Part shown: piece by piece, positions 7,354-14,850 of the stretch
Layout: each line of letters opens with the position of its first letter
How positions within the stretch are numbered: position 1 is the stretch's first letter
NCBI GenBank assembly: GCA_016208495.1
Contig: JACQXX010000033.1
Coordinates: 1-38,568, forward strand
Reading direction: 5' to 3'
DNA: 38,568 nucleotides
Source of the DNA: Acidobacteriota bacterium
GTDB taxonomy: Bacteria > Acidobacteriota > Blastocatellia > Chloracidobacteriales > Chloracidobacteriaceae
Made by a program: the position numbers and the translations under genes
The notes under the pieces: generated by a model
Database searches by the model: none
What the model saw: the letters and a program-made list of their open reading frames with translations, nothing else
What the model was told of the DNA's origin: nothing

Positions 7354-10203
7354 CTCTTTCTGGTTCAATCCTTCATTCGCACTATTGCCACCTGGTTTTG
7401 GCCATTTCACCGTTGACAGGTCAGGTTCGGCATATTTTTCCAGAATGGCTTTGCGAGCCGCATCACGTAGCGCAATTACCGAAGTCCAGTCAGTTCCCTG
7501 TGGCACAATCGGAGGAAAAATCGTGACACGAAGGTTTCCACGGTGAGGTAACCATTGTTCATCCCGCAAAATTGACCGGGTGCCGTGTAATGCAACCGGA
7601 ACAACTGGCAATCCGGCGGTAGCCGCAGTTTTAAAGGCCCCGAGGTGAAACGCACGCAAGCCGGGTTCACGGGTGAAGGTGCCTTCTGGGAAAAAACCAA
7701 GCGACTGATGAGATCCGGCGAGCTCCTCCAACCGGGCAATGTTGTTGAGGCTCTCCTGGAAGTCAAACCGGTCAAGGTATTCGGTCCCGAGCCGGTCGAG
7801 TGCAAACCGGATCAACCAGTTTTCGGCCAGTTCTTTTTTGGCCGTAAAGCACATGTTTGGCGGCAGTACGGCCATGACCACAATCGCATCAATGTAGCTG
7901 GCGTGGTTGGCAACATACACACAGGCTTGATCCGTCGGCATGTGTTCGGCGCCGTCAACGGCAATCGGCATCCCACAAACAATCGTTACCAACCGGGCCA
8001 GCCAGCAACCATAGCGGCGTCTGAGCTTCAATGTCGGAATCACCACCAACAACAAACACGAAATCAGGACCGCCGTCACAAAAACCAGCCAGCACCAGGC
8101 CCCAAACAGGAACAAACCTGTTCGATGGATCAATGATTGGAGCGTGCCGGCGGTCTTCAATTTGAGCGCATTGAGGCGATCCCGGAATGGGCTGCGCGGT
8201 CGAAACAAATCTCCGTTCAAGTAGGCATCTCGGGTTCCAGATCGCCGAATTTTGCCGCTCGATGTTTTTAAAACTGAATGTGGCGGGGCCAAAACGATTT
8301 CATCAACGGCTGAATCCAGCAGGTGCAGTGTGGTTTGATTGATTTGGGTTCGGAGCTGTTCCAGCACTTCAGTGTCGGTTTCCCTGGTTTCAGCCACAAT
8401 CACCAGCCGTTCCGTGCCGGAATGCGCATCCGGACAGGCAAACACGGCGACACAACCAGTTCGCACCCCCGGCAAATTCCCCACGACGTCTTCAAGTTCT
8501 TGTGGATACAGGTTTCGTCCGGCGCGGATGATCATGTCCTTACTACGCCCGGCAATAAAAATTTCACCTCCCGCAATGTAGCCAAGATCTCCGGTTTCAA
8601 GCCATTCGCCGCGAAACAGGGCGGCGGTGGCCTCTGGGTTCCGAAAATACCCGATTGTTGCCGAAGGACCCCGAAACTGGATTCTGCCCTGCACCCGGTC
8701 TGGAACTTCATAGCCGAGTTTGTCCACCACCCTCGCTTCATGGTCCGGGAAAGGGAAACCACATCCGACCACCGGCATTCCGTGTGGGTCATTGGGTTGA
8801 ACGGGAATGGCCTTTCCATGTTCGGTAAACGATTGGCGGTCAATCCATTCGACATTTGGCCCACGGCCAGGGGGAGGCCCGGTGAGCCCGACGGAACACT
8901 CAGCCAACCCATACACGGGTGACATGGCCTCGCGATGAAATCCATAGGCGGCGAATTTGTGGCAGAACTGATCCATGGTTCGCGGGCTGACTGGTTCGGC
9001 ACCATTGAGCGCCATCCGCCAGCTACTCAGATCAAGCCCCTGTAAATCTTCATCCTTGATTTTGCGCAGACACAATTCATACCCAAAGTTTGGGCCCGCG
9101 GCGATGGTGCCGCGATAGTCGTGGATAGCTCTCAACCAGCGTTCTGGTCGGGCTAGAAAGTTCTGAGGCGGCATCACCACCAGAAGAGAGGCATAACACA
9201 GACTGCCCAGCCAGGCGCCGATCAACCCCATGTCATGATAGAGCGGAAGCCAGCTAATAAAGACATCGGTTGAGCTGACCTTAAACCTGGTTCCCATGGC
9301 CCGGATGTTGGCCAGCAGGTTGGCATGGCTTAAAACCACACCCTTTGGAGTGCCGGTACTTCCAGACGTGTATTGCAAAAACGCGGTATCCTGAGCGCTG
9401 ATGGAAACCATTTCCGAAGCTTCATCAGCGTGGAAAAGATCTTCAGTCGCAACAATTTCCTGGAGTGAAGCAACCTTGGATTGTAAGAGCGCGGTAAAAG
9501 GTTTCGCCTGATCGAAGGTGATCAACATCACGGCCTGTGCATTGTCGAGGATGCGAACCTGGCGCTGCAAATGATCAGCGAGCGTTGCAATCCGACTTGG
9601 CGGGTAGAGCGGAACCGGAACGCCCCCCGCATACAGACAACCAAAAAAACTGATAAAAAACTCACGGCTGGTCGTCAACATCAGCCCAACCGTCTGGTTC
9701 GGGAGCAATCCCCGACGACGCAACCCGGCGGCTATTTTCAGTGCATCCTGGTAGAGATCGGCATAGGTAATGGTTTGCCCAGTTTCATAAAATCGGATGT
9801 GGGGACGGTCGCCATGAATTTGAGCCTGTCGGCGAAGCAGTTCCGTGAGGGTTGAAATCGTATCCGGCAGTCCTTCGGTTGAGGTGGCGACTGGTTGGAT
9901 GATATCTGGCAATGATTGAGGCGGTGTCCAACTTTCGGCCTGTTTCAGAAATTTCACCAAATCCGCGGGAGTCTCAGCTTCCATCAAGGCTGATTCCGGC
10001 AGCTTGACTGAAAAAGCCTGTTCAATCCGCGACAAAAGCTCGACCCGGCTCAGGCTGTCAAACCCCAGTTCCAGGTCAAGCCGGGTATCAAGTGTAATCG
10101 AGCGGCTCATCGGACCAGAGTGGATTTCAGCGGCCACTTGTCTGACGACAGCCAGTAACCCTTCGTGAATCAATGGTTTGTCTTGACTGGATGAGGTATA
10201 CAT
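7351..10203 (-). CDS. ACP - fatty-acyl-AMP ligase - acyltransferase fusion protein
   Basis: A 950-residue, three-domain protein. Residues 10-90 are an acyl carrier domain with Ser50 in ELGFDSLSRVEL as the phosphopantetheine site. Residues about 115-690 are an adenylate-forming enzyme of the fatty-acyl-AMP ligase type (YTSGSTGTPKG at 278-288; GRSKDMIIRAGRNLYPQELE near its C-terminus). After one or two membrane-like segments (FLFGAWCWLVFVTAVLI), residues about 745-920 are a PlsC-type acyltransferase with NHASYID (His767, Asp772) and FPEGT (838-842). The order suggests activation of a free fatty acid, loading on the fused carrier, then transfer to a lysolipid or other acceptor at the inner membrane. 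It resembles Aas-type enzymes but carries its own ACP. Confidence 0.9.
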   Translation of the reverse strand: MYTSSSQDKPLIHEGLLAVVRQVAAEIHSGPMSRSITLDTRLDLELGFDSLSRVELLSRIEQAFSVKLPESALMEAETPADLVKFLKQAESWTPPQSLPDIIQPVATSTEGLPDTISTLTELLRRQAQIHGDRPHIRFYETGQTITYADLYQDALKIAAGLRRRGLLPNQTVGLMLTTSREFFISFFGCLYAGGVPVPLYPPSRIATLADHLQRQVRILDNAQAVMLITFDQAKPFTALLQSKVASLQEIVATEDLFHADEASEMVSISAQDTAFLQYTSGSTGTPKGVVLSHANLLANIRAMGTRFKVSSTDVFISWLPLYHDMGLIGAWLGSLCYASLLVVMPPQNFLARPERWLRAIHDYRGTIAAGPNFGYELCLRKIKDEDLQGLDLSSWRMALNGAEPVSPRTMDQFCHKFAAYGFHREAMSPVYGLAECSVGLTGPPPGRGPNVEWIDRQSFTEHGKAIPVQPNDPHGMPVVGCGFPFPDHEARVVDKLGYEVPDRVQGRIQFRGPSATIGYFRNPEATAALFRGEWLETGDLGYIAGGEIFIAGRSKDMIIRAGRNLYPQELEDVVGNLPGVRTGCVAVFACPDAHSGTERLVIVAETRETDTEVLEQLRTQINQTTLHLLDSAVDEIVLAPPHSVLKTSSGKIRRSGTRDAYLNGDLFRPRSPFRDRLNALKLKTAGTLQSLIHRTGLFLFGAWCWLVFVTAVLISCLLLVVIPTLKLRRRYGCWLARLVTIVCGMPIAVDGAEHMPTDQACVYVANHASYIDAIVVMAVLPPNMCFTAKKELAENWLIRFALDRLGTEYLDRFDFQESLNNIARLEELAGSHQSLGFFPEGTFTREPGLRAFHLGAFKTAATAGLPVVPVALHGTRSILRDEQWLPHRGNLRVTIFPPIVPQGTDWTSVIALRDAARKAILEKYAEPDLSTVKWPKPGGNSANEGLNQKE

Positions 10204-10395
10204 GGCTGCTGAGGTCTCCTGAGGTAACAGATTCTGAGTTGGGATGGGTGTTTATATAGATTTTTTGGGGAAGCGGAAAGGATGACCCACCATAAAAGCT
10301 CCTTTTGCGCAATTCAATGATTCGCGCTACAGTTTTCAAACCATCACTGTGCCCCTCCTTGATCTCATCCCCATCCTTCAGGTCCGAAATATCAT

Positions 10396-11484
10396 ATGAA
10401 TCTGATCAACGTGTTTGATTTTGAGAAGCTTGCCCAGGAAAAACTCTTTCAAATGGCATTTGATTATTATGCCAGTGGTGCTCACGATGAAATTACACTT
10501 CGGGAAAATCACTCCGCCTTTGATCGCCTGCGGTTGATGTATCGGGTTTTGATTGATGTGAGTCAACGCACTGCCAAAACCACGGTTCTGGGGCACCCGG
10601 TTTCCCTGCCGATCTTGATTGCTCCGACAGCCTTTCATCGGATGGCTCATTCGGATGGCGAAGCCGGCACGACCCGGGCTGCCGGTGCCGCCGGCACGAT
10701 CATGATTTTAAGCTCGCTCGCAAACACGGCGGTGGAAGACATTACCGCCGTTGCCACCGGTCCGGTCTGGTATCAACTCTATATCTATCGCGACCGTGAA
10801 GTGACCCGCGAAGTTGTCCAGCGCGCCGAACAGGCCGGATGCACCGCCCTGGTTTTGACCGTTGATGCCCCATTGCTTGGGCGGCGCGAACGCGATTTCC
10901 GCAACCGCTTCCAATTGCCACCAGGACTGACGGTGAGAAATGTGTTGCCAGCGGGAATCGCGGACCTTCCGAAAGAAGCGCTTGATTCCGGGTTGGCGGC
11001 CTACTTTGCCACCTTAATTGATCCGGCAGTGACCTGGAAAGACATTGAATGGTTGCGTTCGATCACCCGAATTCCAGTTCTAATCAAAGGGATTGTTCGG
11101 GCGGATGATGCGGTTCGAGCGGTGGATTCCGGAGCGGCGGGAATTGTGGTTTCAAATCACGGAGGCCGTCAGCTCGACACGTCACCCGCCACCATCGAAG
11201 TGCTCCCTGAAATCGCCGAAGCCGTTGCCGGTCGAATTGAAGTCTTGATGGATGGCGGTATCCGGCGGGGAACGGATGTGCTCAAAGCGCTGGCCCTCGG
11301 CGCCAAAGCCGTGCTCGTCGGTCGGCCAATTTTATGGGGATTAACCGTTGATGGCGAGCAAGGTGTGGCTCGTGTTTTAGAAATCCTGCGCACTGAATTT
11401 GACCTGGCAATGGCACTGGCCGGTTGTCAGTCAGTGGCGGACATCACCCGCGACCTGGTGCGGAATCCACCCCGGTTTGATTGA
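10396..11484 (+). CDS. FMN-dependent alpha-hydroxyacid oxidase (glycolate/lactate oxidase family)
   Basis: A 362-residue TIM-barrel flavoprotein of the plant glycolate oxidase/lactate oxidase family. Visible marks are YYASGAHDEITLRENHSAF at the N-terminus, LPILIAPTAFHRMAH, the YQLYIYRDR strand, the active-site SNHGGRQLD with catalytic His255, and the phosphate-binding DGGIRRGTDVLKALALGAKA. Members oxidise (S)-2-hydroxyacids and pass electrons to oxygen or, in dehydrogenase forms, to a quinone. Glycolate or L-lactate cannot be told apart here with certainty. Because a RuBisCO operon lies about 3 kb downstream, glycolate from RuBisCO oxygenation is a plausible substrate. The ATG is preceded by only a weak ribosome site. 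Confidence 0.92.
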   Translation: MNLINVFDFEKLAQEKLFQMAFDYYASGAHDEITLRENHSAFDRLRLMYRVLIDVSQRTAKTTVLGHPVSLPILIAPTAFHRMAHSDGEAGTTRAAGAAGTIMILSSLANTAVEDITAVATGPVWYQLYIYRDREVTREVVQRAEQAGCTALVLTVDAPLLGRRERDFRNRFQLPPGLTVRNVLPAGIADLPKEALDSGLAAYFATLIDPAVTWKDIEWLRSITRIPVLIKGIVRADDAVRAVDSGAAGIVVSNHGGRQLDTSPATIEVLPEIAEAVAGRIEVLMDGGIRRGTDVLKALALGAKAVLVGRPILWGLTVDGEQGVARVLEILRTEFDLAMALAGCQSVADITRDLVRNPPRFD

Positions 11485-11492
11485 TACCAGTT

Positions 11493-11520
11493 TGTAGTCA
11501 GTAGATCGTAGTCAGTAGTT
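11493..11520. repeat. GTAGTCAGTAG direct repeat
   Basis: Two units, TGTAGTCAGTAG and CGTAGTCAGTAG, directly after the oxidase gene. A low-complexity intergenic repeat. Confidence 0.6.
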
Positions 11521-11627
11521 CACTAACTGCAATTGATTGAATTACTTGACTGTTTTCTAATACGATCACTTCATTCCAAAATGGTATGATCCACCAGAGT
11601 TGAAGGCTGTAGAATTTCAGATCAAGA

Positions 11628-11658
11628 AACCACGAAATACACGAAAAATACAAAAAAG
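11628..11658. repeat. dispersed ACCACGAAATACACGAAA repeat, copy 2
   Basis: AACCACGAAATACACGAAAA followed by an A-rich tail, matching the copies at 4609 and 23199. It lies in the 430-base gap before the fatty acid hydroxylase, which otherwise holds the repeats and promoter listed separately and no gene. Confidence 0.7.
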
Positions 11659-11765
11659 AAATCCAAAGACCTCAACTGGTTCTGAAGTCGTGTCAGGGAA
11701 AGCACCAGAGAACTCAAACGAGAATGGCCTTGATCCGCAATGAAAGCCTCGTATTAAAAAAGAGT

Positions 11766-11795
11766 CAAATAGTTCAATCAAATAAACTTAGTGAA
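11766..11795 (+). promoter_or_regulatory. shared upstream motif, copy 1
   Basis: AAATAGTT followed by CAATCAAATAAACTTAGT (11775-11792). A 16-of-18 match to the latter is found at 12728-12745, also preceded by AAATAGTT, upstream of the sigma-54 activator gene. It could be a common regulatory site or a short duplication. Confidence 0.4.
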
Positions 11796-11824
11796 CTATG
11801 GATTACGGGCTGCTGACTCCAAAC

Positions 11825-11833
11825 TGGTATAAT
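11825..11833 (+). promoter_or_regulatory. extended -10 promoter element
   Basis: TGGTATAAT is a perfect TGnTATAAT extended -10 hexamer, about 80 bases before the preferred start of the hydroxylase gene at 11915. No good -35 is seen at 16-18 bases. If real, an upstream in-frame ATG at 11798 cannot be the usual start. Confidence 0.45.
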
Positions 11834-11914
11834 TGTCTTTGGAAGCTTCAAGCAGGCAGGTATTGTTTGCCTGGCTATCCTGAACCCAATCCCAAATATC
11901 CTGAAGATCTGTCT

Positions 11915-12682
11915 ATGCTGGAATGGCTCATTCATTGGCTCCAAACTGCCTCCTGGTTGGCGGCAAGTCTGGTGTTTCTGGTCGAAAATCTTGTGATTCT
12001 GGGGTTGGTAATCGTGGTCGGAAACTGGATGGTTGTGTTCTTCCAGGATCGCCCGGTGGCTTTGCCTCCACTCCCCTTGACCTGTGCCGAAGTCGCGATG
12101 GCGCTCCTGAATGCAGGGTTAAACACAGTTGTGACACTGATTGGCTGGCAACTTTGGCGACACGGCGTGATCCAATTTCGGTCTGACTTCGGATTTGGCG
12201 CGCTGGCTGATGTGTTTGTGTTGCTGATGGTGATGGATTTCTTAATGTACGCACTGCATCGCCTTGCCCATCACCAGTGGCTCTACCCGGTACTCCATCA
12301 ACTCCACCACCGTTACGAACGACTCCGCCCGCTGACACTTTTCGCTTTGAATCCAATTGAAAATCTTGGGTTTGGAACGCTTTGGCTGACGGTCATCACG
12401 GTGTATCCAGTTTCCTGGGTGGGGATGTCAATCTATTTGGGATTAAATGTGGCCTTTGGCACGATTGGTCATTTGGGTGTTGAGCCAGTGCCAGGTGGGT
12501 GGGCGCGGAAACCAGTGTTGAACGCCATCGCCGGTAGCTCGTTTCATGCCCAGCACCATCAGGATATCAAGTACAACTTTGGTTTTTATACGCTGATTTG
12601 GGATCGCTTCTTTGGAACAATACAACCTCATTATCAGCTCAAATATGGCCAGGTTCCAACCGTGGAAATCAACAAGGGGTGA
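11915..12682 (+). CDS. sterol desaturase/fatty acid hydroxylase family membrane protein
   Basis: A 255-residue integral membrane di-iron protein. The three His boxes of the family are present: HRLAHH, HQLHHRY and, near the C-terminus, HAQHH, with further His in TIGHLG. Hydrophobic segments include LAASLVFLVENLVILGLVIV at the N-terminus and the region around WLTVITVYPVSWVG. Members hydroxylate or desaturate lipid chains or sterols with oxygen. The frame is open from 11798, but the extra 39 codons cover a promoter-like sequence and no conserved protein, so the ATG at 11915 is preferred. The acyl ligase fusion is nearby but not in the same operon; the substrate is unknown. Confidence 0.88.
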   Translation: MLEWLIHWLQTASWLAASLVFLVENLVILGLVIVVGNWMVVFFQDRPVALPPLPLTCAEVAMALLNAGLNTVVTLIGWQLWRHGVIQFRSDFGFGALADVFVLLMVMDFLMYALHRLAHHQWLYPVLHQLHHRYERLRPLTLFALNPIENLGFGTLWLTVITVYPVSWVGMSIYLGLNVAFGTIGHLGVEPVPGGWARKPVLNAIAGSSFHAQHHQDIKYNFGFYTLIWDRFFGTIQPHYQLKYGQVPTVEINKG

Positions 12683-12712
12683 GTCTGGCACAGGCAATCA
12701 GTTCTTGTAGAA

Positions 12713-12745
12713 AATAGTTAAGTGCTTCAATAAAACAAACTTAGT
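12713..12745 (+). promoter_or_regulatory. shared upstream motif, copy 2
   Basis: AAATAGTT and then CAATAAAACAAACTTAGT (12728-12745), 46 bases before the sigma-54 activator start. It matches copy 1 at 11766-11795. Confidence 0.4.
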
Positions 12746-12790
12746 AACCCAATACCTGAATTCACTACACCCCGATCTTCTCAATTCCTC

Positions 12791-14185
12791 ATGAAATCTT
12801 CTCTTCCTCCAATTTCACAAACCAAAGACACCATTCGAGTCATCCTGATTGGCGCGGGCAATGGTGGAAAATCGCTGCTGGAGATTTTTTCAGACGACCC
12901 GATGATTGCGGTTGTCGGAGTTGCGGACAAAGACGAACACGCGAGTGGATTCCGCTATGCCCAGGAGTTGAAACTCCCAGTCACGACCAATTATCGGAAA
13001 CTCGTGGCGACCACACCGGCTGATATCATTATCAATGTCACCGGAGACTCTGAAATCAGCCGGGAACTGTACACTTTAAAACCAGAACGGACCGAACTGA
13101 TCGGTGGGACAACTGCCCGGTTGATCTGTGAATTGATTTGGACAAAGAAGCAATCCCAGGCCCTGGAGGAAAAATATCAGCTTGCACTCCGTGAACTGGA
13201 AGCCTATGCCGAAACAGAGTTTATTATCGGCAATTCCCCGCAAATGAAAGAAGTTTCCCGCCTGATTACCCAGGTGGCACCAACCCCGACCACGGTTTTG
13301 ATAAGCGGCGAAAGTGGGACGGGGAAGGAACTCGTCGCTCGGGCCATTCACCGGTATAGTTTGCGGTCGTCAAAGGTTCTGGTCACGCTCAACTGCACCG
13401 CCCTTCCACCAACCCTGCTCGAAAGTGAATTGTTTGGCTACAAGCGCGGCGCCTTTACCGGTGCCTTCAAAGACCACATCGGGTTATTTGAAAAAGCGGA
13501 TGGTGGAACCATGTTTCTGGACGAAATTGGCGACATGTCGCTCGAAGTCCAGGCCAAATTGTTGCGTACCCTCCAAACCGGCGAAATTCGGGCCGTGGGC
13601 GATGTCAAATCAAAGATAGTTTCCGTCAGAATCATTGCCGCCACCAATCGCGACCTGAAAAAAACCATTGAAGAAGGTCGGTTTCGCGAAGATCTCTATT
13701 ATCGAATCAATACTTTTACGATCACGCTCCCTCCGCTTCGCGAACGGAAAGCGGATATTCCACTCCTGGCCGAATATTTTCTCCTGCGGGCCCGTGCCAA
13801 AGTGAACAAACGCGTCGAGGTCTTTTCCCCCAAAGCCCTTGAACTTCTGCGCCAGTATGGCTGGCCCGGAAATCTGCGTGAACTGGAAAACATCATTGAA
13901 CGGGCCGTGGTTTTGACCAATTCCACCATGATTGAAGCCGAACACCTTCCGATTCATGTTCAGGAAAAGAACCAGCCGCTGACACTCGAAAGAGGGTTTA
14001 TGGAGGCTAAAGCCGCCGCGATTGACCAGTATGAAAAAGAGGTACTGCTTCGCTTTTTGACCCAGGCCCGAGGCAATGTTTCGGTAGCCGCCAAAATGGC
14101 CAAACTTCCCCGGCGGACCTTCCACCGACTGCTGAGCAAACACAATGTTACGGCTGCCAGTTATAAAAGTAACAAATCAAATTGA
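12791..14185 (+). CDS. sigma-54-dependent activator with N-terminal Rossmann-like sensor domain
   Basis: A 464-residue bacterial enhancer-binding protein. Residues 14-115 look like a Rossmann-type NAD(P)-binding domain: RVILIGAGNGG at 16-26, an acidic turn after the second strand (VVGVADKDEHA), then ADIIINVTGD. A helical linker follows (about 117-142). The AAA+ core has Walker A GESGTGKE (173-180), the sigma-54 contact loop GAFTGA (220-225), Walker B GTMFLDEIGD (239-248), and FREDLYYRIN and GWPGNLRELENIIERA further on. A Fis-type HTH sits at about 428-455 (GNVSVAAKMAKLPRRTFHRL). No receiver, GAF or PAS domain is present. It is immediately upstream of the CBB genes on the same strand, and candidate binding boxes begin at its stop codon. 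Confidence 0.93.
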   Translation: MKSSLPPISQTKDTIRVILIGAGNGGKSLLEIFSDDPMIAVVGVADKDEHASGFRYAQELKLPVTTNYRKLVATTPADIIINVTGDSEISRELYTLKPERTELIGGTTARLICELIWTKKQSQALEEKYQLALRELEAYAETEFIIGNSPQMKEVSRLITQVAPTPTTVLISGESGTGKELVARAIHRYSLRSSKVLVTLNCTALPPTLLESELFGYKRGAFTGAFKDHIGLFEKADGGTMFLDEIGDMSLEVQAKLLRTLQTGEIRAVGDVKSKIVSVRIIAATNRDLKKTIEEGRFREDLYYRINTFTITLPPLRERKADIPLLAEYFLLRARAKVNKRVEVFSPKALELLRQYGWPGNLRELENIIERAVVLTNSTMIEAEHLPIHVQEKNQPLTLERGFMEAKAAAIDQYEKEVLLRFLTQARGNVSVAAKMAKLPRRTFHRLLSKHNVTAASYKSNKSN

Positions 14186-14200
14186 GACATTTTTAGCTCA
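14183..14200 (+). promoter_or_regulatory. candidate upstream activator box 1
   Basis: TGAGACATTTTTAGCTCA, an imperfect dyad (TGAG...CTCA) that overlaps the stop codon of the sigma-54 activator gene. Two near-identical boxes follow. Spacing to box 2 is 20 bp, close to two helical turns. Confidence 0.7.
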
Positions 14201-14202
14201 GT

Positions 14203-14220
14203 TGGGACATTTCTGGCTCA
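14203..14220 (+). promoter_or_regulatory. candidate upstream activator box 2
   Basis: TGGGACATTTCTGGCTCA, 15 of 18 positions identical to box 1. Adjacent paired boxes on one helical face are typical of enhancer sites bound by oligomers of sigma-54 activators. Confidence 0.7.
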
Positions 14221-14294
14221 GAAATAAATTTTTTAATCAACCCATTGATTTGATTGATCTTTGGGTTGGTGGTTCCAGTCGAAAAAGAAAAAAC

Positions 14295-14312
14295 TGAGAC
14301 ATCTATAGCCCA
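14295..14312 (+). promoter_or_regulatory. candidate upstream activator box 3
   Basis: TGAGACATCTATAGCCCA, 15 of 18 identical to box 1. It lies 92 bp after box 2, near nine helical turns, and about 118 bp before the -24 element. Confidence 0.68.
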
Positions 14313-14427
14313 CTCCTGAAACAATTGGAGGGCGACAGGTCGTGCGCACTTAAAAAACCTCCAGGCAAATCATTGTAAATACAAGAGTTACTTCAGCAAG
14401 CCAGGTATCTTCATTTAATGAGGGTCT

Positions 14428-14443
14428 TTGGCACGACAATTGT
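14428..14443 (+). promoter_or_regulatory. candidate sigma-54 promoter for the CBB operon
   Basis: TTGGCACGACAATTGT matches the sigma-54 consensus (TTGGCACG, four bases, TTGC) except that the -12 GC is GT. The distance GG-N10-GT is exact. Transcription would start near 14455, about 400 nt before fbp. Combined with the adjacent sigma-54 activator gene and three repeated upstream boxes this is a strong candidate; similar TTGGCACG strings inside genes at 12453 and 25621 lack the -12 part. Confidence 0.72.
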
Positions 14444-14850
14444 CTAAGGGATATTTGCCCCTCAAAAAAGCACTCGCTGGGTTTTTTTAAGCATTTTCAT
14501 CGAAATATCCCCACAGTGTTTGGCTTTTTGCCAGTCATAGACCTGTGTCTGGCTTCAAGTTCTGAGGCTTGCCCCACACATCTTCACACATCAGCAGGAA
14601 AATGCCATGACGACATTGCAATGCGAATGGTTACCGCTTGAGGCTTCGGCTTTGTTTGATTCAGTTTTTTCCTTATAGAAAAACCAGAACTGCATATTTT
14701 TCAATATGTCAGGTTTTTACTTCAGCAACTACCTTCAAACTGAACGTGTGATTGATTCTCGCCTCTGACGAGGCTTTTTCCTCATTGCCCGACTACAGGG
14801 GGCGTTTGGCAGGTAAACCTGGGAAGGGTGGTGAACCAAGAGTGCACTCT
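14444..14850 (+). other. long structured leader before fbp
   Basis: About 400 bases with no supported gene. It contains a hairpin at 14679-14718 (AAAAACC and CATATT arms pairing with AATATG and GGTTTTT) and a terminator-like hairpin at 14761-14779. A possible sigma-70 promoter, TTGTTT (14652) and TATAGA (14674) with a 16-bp spacer, is also present. No known riboswitch class was recognised. Confidence 0.5.
14761..14779 (+). terminator. terminator-like hairpin in the fbp leader (possible attenuator)
   Basis: GCCTC-TGAC-GAGGC stem-loop followed at once by TTTTT. It lies between the putative sigma-54 promoter and the fbp start, so it would act within the operon's own leader. The stem is only five base pairs. 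Another GAGGC at 14640-14644 could pair with the GCCTC arm instead, giving a possible antiterminator. Confidence 0.45.

Noticed and set aside
11798-11914. Longer start for the fatty acid hydroxylase
   Set aside because: The segment contains a perfect extended -10 element and codes for an unconserved, non-hydrophobic leader.
13610-14143. Long open frames antisense to the sigma-54 activator, and similar ones antisense to prk, tkt and the pentahaem cytochrome
   Set aside because: All lie wholly inside strongly supported genes and show no domain motifs, so they are codon-bias shadows.
14752-14850. Upstream extension of fbp from a TTG at 14752
   Set aside because: The extra 33 codons run through a GC hairpin followed by TTTTT and have no similarity to the FBPase N-terminus; the ATG at 14851 fits the family length.
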